Assembly: GCA_948567375.1 (NCBI GenBank)
Contig: OX419756.1
Coordinates: 36,408,333 to 36,472,332, forward strand
Direction of reading: 5' to 3'
Origin: Lunularia cruciata
Taxonomy: Eukaryota; Streptophyta; Marchantiopsida; Lunulariales; Lunulariaceae
DNA length: 64,000 bases
Below, piece after piece: positions 12,035 through 22,055 of this stretch. Below the pieces are notes generated by a model, which saw nothing but the letters and a program-made list of their open reading frames with translations, did no database searches and was not told the origin of the DNA. Each line of letters opens with the position of its first letter. Within the stretch, counting starts at the first letter, position 1. Made by a program: the position numbers and the translations under genes.

Positions 12035-12197
12035 GAATATTCTAGAAGCATCTAGGAAACTTCTTGGGAAGCTTCCCAACTAGTTAACTTGCACTCCAAG
12101 CAGGTAGCTTCTAGAAGGAAGCTCCTAGAAGCTTCTAACTAGCTTAGCTTGCATGCCAAGTAGACGGCTTCTAAAAAGAAGCTTCTTGAGAAGCTTC
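12035..12197 (+). promoter_or_regulatory. Cluster of heat shock element (HSE)-like motifs in the solo LTR
   Basis: GAATATTCTAGAA at 12035-12047 is a perfect three-unit HSE (GAAnnTTCnnGAA). Perfect GAAGCTTC two-unit sites occur at 12068-12075, 12128-12135, 12178-12185 and 12190-12197, and TTCTAGAA at 12109-12116. Known plant heat-shock factors bind alternating nGAAn/nTTCn units. The Arabidopsis ONSEN LTR is a known heat-responsive case built this way. That this LTR responds to heat is inference from motif content alone. Confidence 0.7.
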
Positions 12198-12277
12198 TTG
12201 GTTAACTTGGCTTGCACTCTAAGAAAGCGGCTCAAGAAAGCTTTTTGAAAAGCTTCTCAAGGGCCTTGTATGCTACC

Positions 12278-12285
12278 TTTAAATA
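12278..12285 (+). promoter_or_regulatory. TATA-like box of the solo LTR
   Basis: TTTAAATA followed by CC lies about 105 bp before the LTR end and about 80 bp after the last perfect GAAGCTTC motif, the order expected for U3 promoter, start site, R/U5. Confidence 0.5.
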
Positions 12286-14790
12286 CCAAAGCCGAAGCTC
12301 ATGCTAAGCATTCTGATTTTTCCCACATTCAAGCGTCCCAATGTGAATTTCCATTCTCCTATTTCTCTCCTCGGTCTTGGTCTTTTACACTATAGCAGTA
12401 GAAGGACTACCATTAGAGGTCTTAGATTATCATCCTAAGAGGTCTTTATATCTTGATAGGTCACTTTTTGCACAAGCATTATGCACTACCCCTTGCCTTT
12501 CCTCAAGAGGATTGTCAGGGATGGTTTATGAGCACCTTAGAGATTGCTTTCAAGCAGATAATCCTTTTGGTGAAATTATCGAGTTGTTTCAAGTGGCTAC
12601 AATAGTAGCAAGAGGAGAAATTCTTATGTTTGTTAGTCTGGTGTTAGATGCTAGTTGACTTATTGCATTGGAGAAGGATACGGGGGCATTAGACCAATTG
12701 TTATTAGAGAGATCTTTTTGCATTTGGTCAGTTGTACTATTGTCCTTCAATGTCATTCTCACTTTTGATAATACCTCAGTCCACATCAAGTTGGAGTAGC
12801 TATACCTAGAGGATGTGATGTTATATTTCTAAGCATTAGAGCACTTCTAGATATCCATCCAGAGTGGGTCGTCCTACAGGTGGATGTTGAGAATGTTGTT
12901 AACACCGTCTCACGGACATACATCTTTAAAGAACTTAGGGAGGCTAGTGGATACTTGGCAAGTCTTATTCCTTTTTTGTAGTTTTTTTATGGCTCTCTTG
13001 CTTCCTTTTACTACCAGCATGGTTTACTTCAAGACAATGACTCCATATTGTCTTGGAGTCAACTATTGGTACTCATAAGGGAGATCCTTTTGGGGGACCT
13101 TTATTTCCTATGGCTCACTTTAGAGATCTCTTATCTACTACTTTGGCCATGCCAAGTTGTGTGTTTCTCTCCTTGGTAGATGGTACACACATCATGGGCC
13201 TTGTAGATCAGATTAGGCAAGTCTTTGATCACTTGACTATCGAGCTACATCTAGTAAGTTTGAGAGTCAATGTGTCAAATTGTAGGGCATGGTCCCCTTT
13301 AGGTATCCCTCCCCACCTTGAGCTTCCATAAGTATGTATCACATCTATAGAATGTTCTTGGAATGCTGTAGGATTTGAGGAGTTTTTCACATGCTTCTTA
13401 GACAATGCCCTTGCAGAGGATGTTCTTCATGTGGATGACCTTTGTTACTAGGAGAGTTACATGTGGCATTTGGTATACTCTCCTCTAGTATTGCTCGTCA
13501 ATCGACTTACCTCATCTATATAGTTCCCCCCTCCTTGTCTTTCTTATCACCTCTAAGCGCCTTTGATAGGAGGATTATGGAAGTCTTTGGTGATATTATT
13601 GGACCATGGACATTTGAGTGTGACAGGGGATTTGGCACATAGAAAAAAGGCTTTGCCGATCTTGTGTGGAGGAGTTGCCTTGCTATCTATGGAGGAGATG
13701 GCACTTATAGCATTTTTGGGTAGTTTGGCTCTCTCAACATCCCTACTTTCCTCTCATTTTGTGGTTGTTGATAGGCCGGTCTTGGAGACTTATGTGACAG
13801 AGGTGGAGGAGGGATCCTTTTCTCTCCAAATGTTATTGCAACAAACAAGAGATAGTCTATCTCCACGGACACAAGAGGAGTTTTGATCTTTTGCTTCACT
13901 CTCATCAGATTGGACTAGAGGTTTACAATCTTCCTTGATGGAGTGATAGTCTTATGCTACATTCTCTCTTAGTTGACTCATCCATTCCTCATGGTACTAG
14001 AGCACATCTTTGCTCTTGCTCCGACAGGATGCACGCTCTTGGATCCTAGCTTGATTGTGCATTAGGGCATTTTGACTTGCACCAGCTACTTTCTCTACAG
14101 CAATGAGGTTTTGCCTAAGTTTGGTCCACCCATACGCATCTTCATTACTCACTTGTGAGTATGGTTCTCCACTAGATGCAGCAGCGGTCCATATGACACT
14201 ATGTCCTTTTTGAGGACAGAGGATAGCTACCCATGATGCTATTAGGGACATAGTGTTTGCTATGGCATGAGAGAGTGGGTACTTGGCTTGGAGGGAGTGT
14301 TTGTATACTTTGCAGACGACACATGTCAATGCAGACTTATACTTGGTCTGAGATGATCAGGTGATAGTAGCAGATGTTGTGGTTATGGACCCTACGCCGG
14401 ATACAATTTTGGAGGAAGTGATTACCCATCCCCTTGAATGGGCAGTGAATGCCGCAACAAATCACAAGGTCTCCAAGTATAGGACCTTGCAGCGAGGTCA
14501 CCTCTTTGTTCCTCTAGCCTTGGAGCTATATGGAGCAATGGACATGGAATTTGACACATTTGTCAAGGAGTGCATGAGAGCTTATCATGTTAGGCGTTGG
14601 GGTACCACTTTCACTCTCATACTTTGTAGCATATTTTAGACAGCATGTGTCCATTGCTCTACAGAGGACAATGGTTGGTGCAATCCACAAGAGAGTAATC
14701 ACATTAGGTGATGCTTCTTTGGATGCTCTAGTTGTTTGTAGACCGTATGACTTGCATAGCTCGGATACCTTATGTGCAATAGGGCTGATA

Positions 14791-14900
14791 TCTCATATAG
14801 ACTCTATTGGGGCTTAGCCCCATTTTACCTTTTTTGTCTCTCCTTGTATAGCTTGATGGGGTCTTCCCATCTTTCTTTCGTGTTTTCAACGCGGTTGCAC
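14791..14900 (+). repeat. Dispersed repeat, copy 3, at the 3' end of the non-LTR element
   Basis: TCTCATATAGACTCTATTGG starts this copy and the copy at 18246. It continues through the GGGGCTTAGCCCC palindrome, the T-rich run, GCTTGATGGGGTCTTCCCAT and a GCGGTTGC end. It directly follows the endonuclease-like region of the retroelement. It may be the element's own 3' tail or a separate SINE-like insertion. I find no clear target duplication for this copy. Confidence 0.75.
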
Positions 14901-16560
14901 TTTACACATATTTATAAATTAATGAATCTAGATGAGACAGTAGCACTTACATAGTTGAGACATCTATAAATTAGGATTATATCGTGTAATTAGAATATGT
15001 AGATATAAGTGAATAATTATCATATAGGTAGACTAAGTACTCATCCACATTTACATATTTGCTGAAAGAACTATACCTTGCAACTACCGTACAATAAGAT
15101 GCAAGAATTGACTGTAACTCAATTATGTTCATGAGATACATCACTCTCATTCAACATATCTCCTTTATAATCTATAGTACAATTTTATCCCCACAAAAAT
15201 GACGAGAAAAAAGTATTTACATATCTCATAAGAACTCCTTCCCACGATGGATCAATATGACGAAAACTATGAATCAATATTATAACAACATATTTATTTG
15301 TTCATTATTTTCTTCGAGTACTTCAGAGGAAGACTATAAGAAACATATGATCTATGTGTGTTCGAATACTTACTGTTTACAGGGCAAATACAGTAAAGAC
15401 GTGCATTATAATCTCGTGGGCGAGAACCAATCGAGGTGATACCACCACTCATGGACACCAGCAGTTAAAACACCTTTTTCTTATTTATGAAAGGGGTCTA
15501 ATGCCCTTTGGGGTAATTCGAGCGTACGAACGAACAATGACACTTGAGTTTGGGCAAAGTTTGAAAGGATGTCGAATCGATCGAAAAACACTCAAATGTT
15601 TTCCTCCTCCACAACCCCCTAAGGATAGTGACCTTTTCAATGACAGTTTCGGTGGTTACCAGGTCCATGCGAACAATCTAGGGGAATACATGACCTCAAG
15701 CACAAGAGGTAAGGAGGCCCTTTTTACGGGCACTTTTTCCTCAGAGGGCTTTGTAAGCTTTAAATTTAATGGTTTTATAATAAAAGATGATCTTTTCATC
15801 CAAATCCAAGAAGATTTTTGAGAAGTAACGATTATTTGGATACTTGGACTTCACATGGCAATCTTTGTGGCTTACCTTCATGGTAATATATGAGTAGACA
15901 AAGTCTTATACTAGCTATGCTTATAAACTGATATTGTAATTAATAAAATTATTTCCGATGAAAATTAAATGAACTTCTTGAAAAACTGTCATTCGACAAT
16001 ATAAATTCCTGAAAAAAAATTTAACCAGTAAATCTGTTTGCTGTGAATTGATGGAAAAAAAAAATGATACAAACTTAATGATAACTCCTTAGGTCTGGTG
16101 TCGTGGCTTATAAAGGATCATCCATATATCAATATTAATTTTAGGGTATGAAAGAACAAAAAGTCCGAAGTTGTACATAGATTTTGTTTCTTCAAAATTT
16201 AATACATACGGGATAGCCAGATATAAATTATTTTGTGAATGGGTGAATGTGTAAACTCACGTCAACACTAAGTTATATATTCTGCTCTTACCATTGCGAC
16301 CTCAAAATCAGGTACACTAGATGATATGAGTCTGCCAGCTAAATATCCATTCCCTTAAAGCAGTAGAGAATTAAAATACTGAAGTGACGTACATTGTGAT
16401 AGAGCATGATGATTGAACCCGAGAATAAATGTTCTAAAATGAGTCCATTTTACACAAGAGTAATACAATGACTAAAGATACCTAAATATTAGTGTTTACA
16501 TTCCAAGTTGCTATCTATGCATACGAAGAGATCATTATGTGCCAATTATATAATCATTAT
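14901..16560. other. Intergenic stretch with one unrecognised open frame
   Basis: Mostly AT-rich. A plus-strand open frame at 15354-15821 has no ATG start at its edge and no known domain. Its composition (runs such as CFPPPQPPKDSDLFNDSFGG) is more protein-like than its surroundings, so it may be a gene remnant. No splice-supported model could be built. Confidence 0.35.
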
Positions 16561-16616
16561 GAGAACATATATGAGAAGCCAGAAACCTATCCTCTGGCTT
16601 TCTCATATATCTTCTC
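16561..16616. repeat. Near-perfect hairpin, 23-bp stem and ~9-base loop
   Basis: Left arm 16561-16583 (GAGAACATATATGAGAAGCC plus AGA) pairs with right arm 16593-16616 (TCTGGCTTTCTCATATATCT plus TCTC) with about two mismatches, and imperfect pairing continues outwards. It may be a foldback element remnant. Confidence 0.8.
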
Positions 16617-16693
16617 ATGAAAAGAATCATCATCAACGCTGGTCCCTGAATATCACCAGATATTATTATAATATAATATTATTAAATAAAAAA

Positions 16694-16763
16694 ACCGATT
16701 TCGTAGAACACAGGAAGGATGGGAAACTCGTCAAGCCGTACAAGGGAGAAGACAAAAGAGGTA
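16694..16763 (-). repeat. Dispersed repeat, copy 4 (degraded)
   Basis: AGGAAGGATGGGAAACTCGT followed by CAAGCCGTACAAGGGAGAAG and GACAAAAGAGGTAC matches the middle of the dispersed repeat. The hallmark GGGGCTAAGCCCC palindrome is absent. Confidence 0.6.
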
Positions 16764-16940
16764 CATATAATAGTAATGAGTATTACTTAAGCATATTATG
16801 ACTCGTATTCTTTGTAGGGGATATGTGGTCATGTATATCTATGTATCCGACAAGGTATATACGTATATGTATACCTAGGTTGAGTTGATACCACTATCTC
16901 GGACTCGTGCCATCAGCATTCTCCATGCAAAATCATTTGT

Positions 16941-17316
16941 TTAATCCACATTGTCCAAATCTACAGAGACATTGATATCTTGCTTTGTGTACGAAACTGT
17001 TAGATAATTTGTGAAGGAATCTGTGATCCACTTTTCTCCATCCTCATTTTCTTGGAGAGATACATAATGATCTAATGTCAGTGCCTTGTGGACTTTGTCT
17101 GCACCTGACTTGTAGGATTTCAACTGCCTGTATGAACAAGACGTATGTTATTGCTCGAGATGTTGATGAAATAATGGTCACTGCGGTTGCATTACGTCTA
17201 TAGGGAGGACTATTCGTAATACCATCACCATGACTCCACCCAAATTCCGAGAAGTTATAAACAAAACAAGAATTGCTCTTCTCGGGACTAGAATCAACCC
17301 ACCTCCAAGAAGTCAT
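16941..17316 (-). pseudogene. Unrecognised coding-like segment, possibly two exons (-)
   Basis: I do not recognise the protein. Two overlapping minus-strand frames look coding. One (17316 to about 17110) contains WRWVDSSPEKSNSCFVYNF. The other (about 17110-16941) contains LKSYKSGADKVHKALTLDHY and ends at a natural stop after SVDLDNVD. They could be joined by a splice using the TTCATACAG acceptor near 17112. A G-box plus TATA pair on the same strand lies about 500 bp upstream (17798-17812). Upstream minus-strand frames between 17736 and 17316 are short and broken. It is either a small plant gene with several exons or a remnant. Confidence 0.3.
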
Positions 17317-17797
17317 GGTTACTGTGTCCTTGGGAATAATTCACTGTTCAAAAAGCATAATTGCAGATCCTTGCGCGCAATCGAGTTACCATTCGATGTC
17401 CAGTTCTTAAACGTGGTCACCTGGTTCACGGAAAAGGCATGCTCCTTGAAACTGGATGCAATAATTTGGAAGTCGTTAATCTATGTAGTGAAGTGCAACA
17501 AACACTACATTTTGAGAGCACTAGAGTCTAGTTTTGGTTTTTTGATTGAACTCGACATATTGATTGGCTCGACTTTTGGTTATCTCGGTTTTTGCGGTGC
17601 GGCGTCCACACATCAAGTTCTGATGCTTATGGAAAACTCTGGAATTTTAACGAGGATCTCGTTGGAAGCACACGTCGGCTTCACCTCAGACTCCGCGACG
17701 GATCCAGGTAATGCGCAAAAGAGACGAAGGAAGTAAAGCAAATTGAACGAAGAATAGAAGCAAACCTGTAGAGTGGAAGAGAATGGAATGAGGTGAA

Positions 17798-17812
17798 TAT
17801 ATAAATCACGTG
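17798..17812 (-). promoter_or_regulatory. G-box plus TATA-like pair (-)
   Basis: On the minus strand, CACGTG (G-box) is followed by ATTTATATA. This is a plausible core promoter firing towards the unrecognised minus-strand segment at 17.3-16.9 kb. Support is by motif and position only. Confidence 0.35.
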
Positions 17813-18245
17813 ACCCACTATGTGACCTTTTGGGTGATGTCTACAACTACTAGTGTAGAATGCTAATTGCGCACAAAGACGATCTCGTTACAAACCTCTT
17901 TATTACTTTTGTTTTAGTTCTAGTTATAACCAGCAGTCACAGTTGGTTGTTATCCCAGATTCGGAGAGCCAGCGGCGGTTGGGACATGGTGGATTATTTT
18001 AGAGGCAAAGATTACTCCACCTAAAGTGTGCTTCAGAGGAGATTCTGCTCGACAATAACGGAACTCACACCTACTTCAACACAAGCTTGCGCCGACAGAG
18101 GGTAGTTTTGGCCTGCTCAAGGCCAATCCCTGCTAGGTCCCGTAGCTTGGGACCAATTTGGCCGGAGCTCTGCCGACATGCTCACGTACACTCCAATCAG
18201 AATACACGTCTGTGGCGAATATCGATTTGCAACTTCATATCCGCC

Positions 18246-18358
18246 GTCTCATATAGACTCTATTGGGGCTTAGCCCCATCTTACCTTTTTTTTCTCCCTC
18301 GTACGGCTTGATGGGGTCTTCCCATCCTTCGTTTTTCCTGCGCGGTCGCATTTTCCCC
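18246..18358 (+). repeat. Dispersed repeat, copy 5: complete 113-bp unit with 14-bp target duplication
   Basis: The unit runs from GTCTCATATAGACTC to GCGCGGTCGCATTTTCCCC. It is flanked by identical ACTTCATATCCGCC at 18232-18245 and 18359-18372. A 14-bp duplication is in the range made by target-primed reverse transcription (LINE/SINE), not by typical LTR or DNA transposons. I see no tRNA-type A/B box and no coding capacity. Confidence 0.88.
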
Positions 18359-19493
18359 ACTTCATATCCGCCCGGGCTGTATAGTAGCAGAACGCAGGAA
18401 ATTTAGTCGCAGCGGTCGTACAGAATTTGGTGTCACTGGGTGTTCAGAAGAGGGCTGGTCTAATTAGCCACACGCCAGAAGTATTAGAATTAGCGACAGG
18501 CCAAAAGTTTCAAACCCAGAAGAGTTTCACTCAGGAAACGTAAAGGTACGCATAGCGTGGGATGGGATTCAGATTACCTGAGTCAATCAGTACGTGGATC
18601 GGACTTAAGAATAGCCTATTTCGACTTAAGAGTAGCCTATTTAGCACTATTGACGGTGACCAAAGCTGGACAAACTGAAATAGTGCCACTCATGATCCGT
18701 CAGACGAATGGAGCTTATGTGGCCTCAAGATTGAAGGTACTGCTTGTCGGTCTGCATAGCAAATCTCGAATGCGTTGCCGACTTGGCAAACTAGTGTAAC
18801 TGTGGGGAGATGGGCCCCTGATGTTGGTATATAAACTGCATCTCCAGCCTCAGTTGTATCATCCACTGTGTCCATGAGCAAGTGAGCCGGCAGTACTCTT
18901 TCGATTCCAGGACCTGCTCCGTATGTGCATCAGTTCATGGGTTCACTTCGAAACGTGCCTTCATTCTGATAGTTCCTTGAAGTTTGGTCCAGACGAACTT
19001 ATGCATGACATCAGAGAGATCAGTCCTGTCAATCATCCTATCTCAGGTTTCATGAGTTAACAGTTCTTACTTGGTGAAGCAAGCGCCCGTGTTAATATAG
19101 TAGTTAATCCTTGTCATCACCAAGAGCGCAATGGTGAGTTCCACGGTCCCATAGATATGCTCGCAGTGATCGGCTTTGTCAATCTCTAGAGTCTCGCATC
19201 GCTAGTGGCTCACATTTTCTCGCATTACGAACCGTCTTCTAGAACTCGAAATTCTGCATAATTTTCAATGTTCCGAAGCCGTGGTCGCCAGAACGTCGGT
19301 ATCGTCTCAGAAATGCAGCGCACTGATTCCTAAGCTAAAAAGCAAGTCTGAGCGGACTTGGACACAACCTTGTAGCTGCATGCATGTATCTTCCGATACC
19401 AAATGGTGGTTTCTATGCCGTTTTTTATGCTTGTATGATTTGATGAACAAGATCATCAATCAGACTAAGTAAATGTCTGATTCTTTGCTGTAG
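18359..19493. other. Upstream region of the transporter gene
   Basis: No separate gene supported. A 21-bp unit (GACTTAAGAATAGCCTATTT plus C) is imperfectly duplicated at 18602 and 18623. This stretch should hold the promoter, and possibly a non-coding or short coding first exon, of the transporter gene that becomes recognisable at 19494. Confidence 0.4.
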
Positions 19494-22055
19494 ACAATCC
19501 AGAGTGGAGAAACTAGAGTGAGTGCAATAGAAGAAGGCAATGAGCCACGCGCGGAGAAGGTCGTCTTCGAGTCTAGAGAGCTGATGGTAAACTGGAAAGG
19601 ACAGCCTGCTGACAAGAAGACTACTGGCACATGGAGGGGAGCATGGTATATCAACTGTAAGTATTCTATAGCTAGCTCAACCGCTCCTTGCGGACTTCAA
19701 GTCTGCCACCTGCCACCAAACTTTGTATTTCAGCTTGTCAATGAGTTCACCGATACAATGTCAACCTGATGAGTTCTAAAAATCTGTTAGCTACAGTACT
19801 AGTAGTCTGCTCATAAAATGTCCTGCATAATATTCTATTGATCTTACTTTGAAAGGTCTGAGAGAATGTCCTACTTACGAAACCGATAATATGACTTTTC
19901 CTGCAGTTTTGAACGCCTTTGATGCGTTGGCGGTTGTCAGCATCGGCCTAAACCTGGTTACTTACTTGACAGTTGATTTACACCTGTCAGTTTCGAAAGC
20001 TGGCAAATACGCAAATAACTTCCTTGGTACTACCTACTTTCTGTCAGTTTTCTGGGGCTTCATAGCTGACTCCTACTTGGGAAAGTTCTGGACAATCACT
20101 GTATCGGCGGTGATATATATTGCGGTAAGCTCTCGTTCAGGAGATGACTTGAAATTTAGACCTCCCACAGACACAGGTCAACACCAATTGCAAGCTTGAT
20201 AAATATTATTTTGGTTTCGAAATCAGTTCTGGAAACTCAAAGTGGTAAAAAGGAAATCTAGAACACTTAGTTACTGTTGATCACACTTAGGTTTAGGCTA
20301 GCTTGAAGCTCGTGATTGCATCATATCTAGAAGAATTGCTGGTGAGGGATTTCAAGTGATCAATAAGTCTTAGTCCTCAATATTGCACTCTTTGTCATAG
20401 AATAACTGATGAACATGAGTTTACATTGTCTCATACGTGCAGGGACTGACTCTGCTGACGGCCGCAGCAAGCACAGACAGCCTTCAACCTGCTGATTGCG
20501 TGCCTTCATTGACTCAAGCATGTCCTCCTGCGGGGTCCAAAATCATGACGCCGGTGGTAATTGCTCTTTATGTAATAGCTGTGGGCTCCGGAGGTGTTAA
20601 ACCCACAATGAGTGCCATGGGAGCCGACCAATTCGACGATACCGAGCCCGTAGAAAGGGCTCAAGGAGTGCACTACTTCGTGTGGTTCTTTACAGGCATT
20701 CAATTCGGCGCCTTAGTAGCTTGTTCATTGATGGTCTACTTGATGACTGAAATCTCATTCGGTGTTGGTTATGGAGCTACACTTGCCACAACAACATTTG
20801 CTGTACTGGTTTTCTGGTCTGGAAGTCCCAAGTATAGAAACAAACCTCCGAGTGGTAGCCCTCTCACCCGAATGGCGCAGGTTGTTGTGGCTGCCATAAG
20901 AAAGTCCAGGGTGAAAGTACCTGAAGACAAAACTGTCCTCTACGAAAACAAGTCGGAATTGTCAGCGATCAAAGGAAGTCGCAAGCTCCTTCACACCAAT
21001 GCACTAAGGTAAGACCGTCACTCTTGCCTCACAATTCCATCCAGTAAGACCAAAGTTACTGCGATGATATGTTGCACTACAGTAGCCTGATTTTAACTCC
21101 TTAGCTATGGTAAAGTGCTTACACACAATGAACGAACCTGTGATTTGTTGAATACAGCTTTTTGGACCGAGCAGCTATAATTCTTCCCGGAGACTTGGCA
21201 GGTGACGACGCTGCCAAGAGCAAGTTAAACTTTCACGCATCTGATCCTTGGGGACTTTGCACGGTGACACAAGTCGAAGAGTTTAAGCGCATTGCGGGTA
21301 TGTTACCAATCTGGGCGACAACAACTGTGGTGTACATTTCGTACGCGCAGCTCAGCAGCTACACTATTGCGCAGGGTTATACAATGGACAGGCACTTGGG
21401 AGACCATTTTGAGATCCCTCCAGTGTCATTGGCAATCTTTGCAGTCTTCACCACAGTGGCTGGAATTCCCATTTACGACAGGTACTTCGTACCTTTGGCT
21501 CGTCGCTTTACAGGACAGGAAGGTGGAATCTCACCACTGCAGCGAATCGGAACGGGTATGGTTTTGGTGGTTGTTGCATACCTTGCGGCTGTAGGAGTTG
21601 AGGAGAAGAGGCTGGGTCAAATTCGGGATTTGGGTTTTCAAAATTCGCCAGTGGGGACATTTGAATTACCTATGAGTGTTTTCTGGTTAGCTCCAGTTTA
21701 CATCATTCTAGCCATCGTGGAAGTGTTCACCACCATCGGTCAGCTGGAGTTCTTCTACGCCGAGTCCACCGACGGCACACGTAGTTTGGGAACTTCCTTC
21801 TTCTATAGTTCAATTTCCATCGGATACTACTTATCTACAGCCGTGGTGGATGCGGTCGAGAGCAGAACCAGTGACGGTTCTCGAGGAGGTTGGCTAACAG
21901 GCAGGCTCAACAACGGAGGACTCAAGTACTATTTCTACCTGCTGGCAGTGATCATGGCGTTGGATTTCAGTCTATTCCTCATCTTTGCACACATCTACAA
22001 ATACAAGAAAAGAGAAGCTGACAACCAAGAATCAAGACCTCTCCATGCATTTTAG
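19494..22055 (+). CDS. NPF (NRT1/PTR, POT superfamily) transporter, 4 recognisable exons
   Basis: Exons: 19494-19656 (or starting at the ATG at 19584), 19907-20124, 20443-21008 and 21158-22055. All junctions are GT-AG and keep frame. From the ATG at 19584 the protein is 584 residues, normal for NPF (about 560-610). The frame is open upstream to a CTGTAG at 19493 that could be an acceptor, so a further 5' exon is possible. NPF hallmarks: the KGQPADKKTTGTWRGAWYI lead-in to TM1, GSGGVKPTMSAMGADQFDD (about 146-163), LEFFYAESTDGTRSLGTSFF near TM10, and GYYLS in TM11. About 12 membrane helices with a polar central loop are expected. Family members move nitrate, peptides or plant hormones across membranes; substrate cannot be read here. 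Oddity: the TM1 proton-coupling motif ExxE[R/K] is replaced by NAFDA. Confidence 0.93.

Larger units (their letters stand above)
11960..12389 (+). mobile_element. 430-bp solo LTR inserted in the non-LTR element, 5-bp TSD CTATA
   Basis: The sister element at 62.7 kb reads straight through (CATCCTATAGCAATAGAGGG). Here the same point is split: CATCCTATA, then 430 bp, then CTATAGCAGTAGAAGG. The insert starts TG (TGTAATAATATGGAG) and ends CA (TCTTTTACA) and is flanked by CTATA at 11955-11959 and 12390-12394. These are the marks of a solo LTR. A TATA-like box sits at 12278-12285, and many GAA/TTC heat-shock-element-like palindromes lie upstream of it. It has no coding capacity. The internal part of the parental element is not in this window. 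Confidence 0.88.
10756..14790 (+). mobile_element. Decayed non-LTR retroelement, copy 1 (C2H2 finger, RT, RLE-like)
   Basis: Homology with the copy at 61505 begins close to 10756 with the shared GAGAGTGTGGAGA leader. In order: an N-terminal C2H2-type finger at about 11266-11325 (C-x2-C-x11-H-x4-H, with a stop inside it); a long RT region from about 12400 to 13330; then downstream blocks. RT-like hallmarks include QADNPFGEIIELFQVATIVA, GIRPI-like sequence, a QGDPLGG-type block decayed to KGDPFGG, and VDGTHIMG where the other copy has ADDTHIVG. At 14361-14590 a DVVVMDPT...NHKVSKY...FVPLALELYG pattern resembles the restriction-like endonuclease (RLE) of R2-type elements. Frames shift and stop repeatedly. 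A solo LTR (11960-12389) and a run of 15 C interrupt it. It is not functional. Confidence 0.75.

Noticed and set aside
14791..14900. Helitron 5' end (TC start with nearby palindrome)
   Set aside because: Helitron hairpins sit near the 3' CTRR end, and the copies at 18246 and 49595 have 12-14-bp target duplications, which Helitrons do not make.
17230..17736. 168-codon plus-strand open frame
   Set aside because: It begins with an ATG-like position but overlaps the minus-strand candidate, has no domain, and the G-box/TATA order favours the other strand. Neither is strong.
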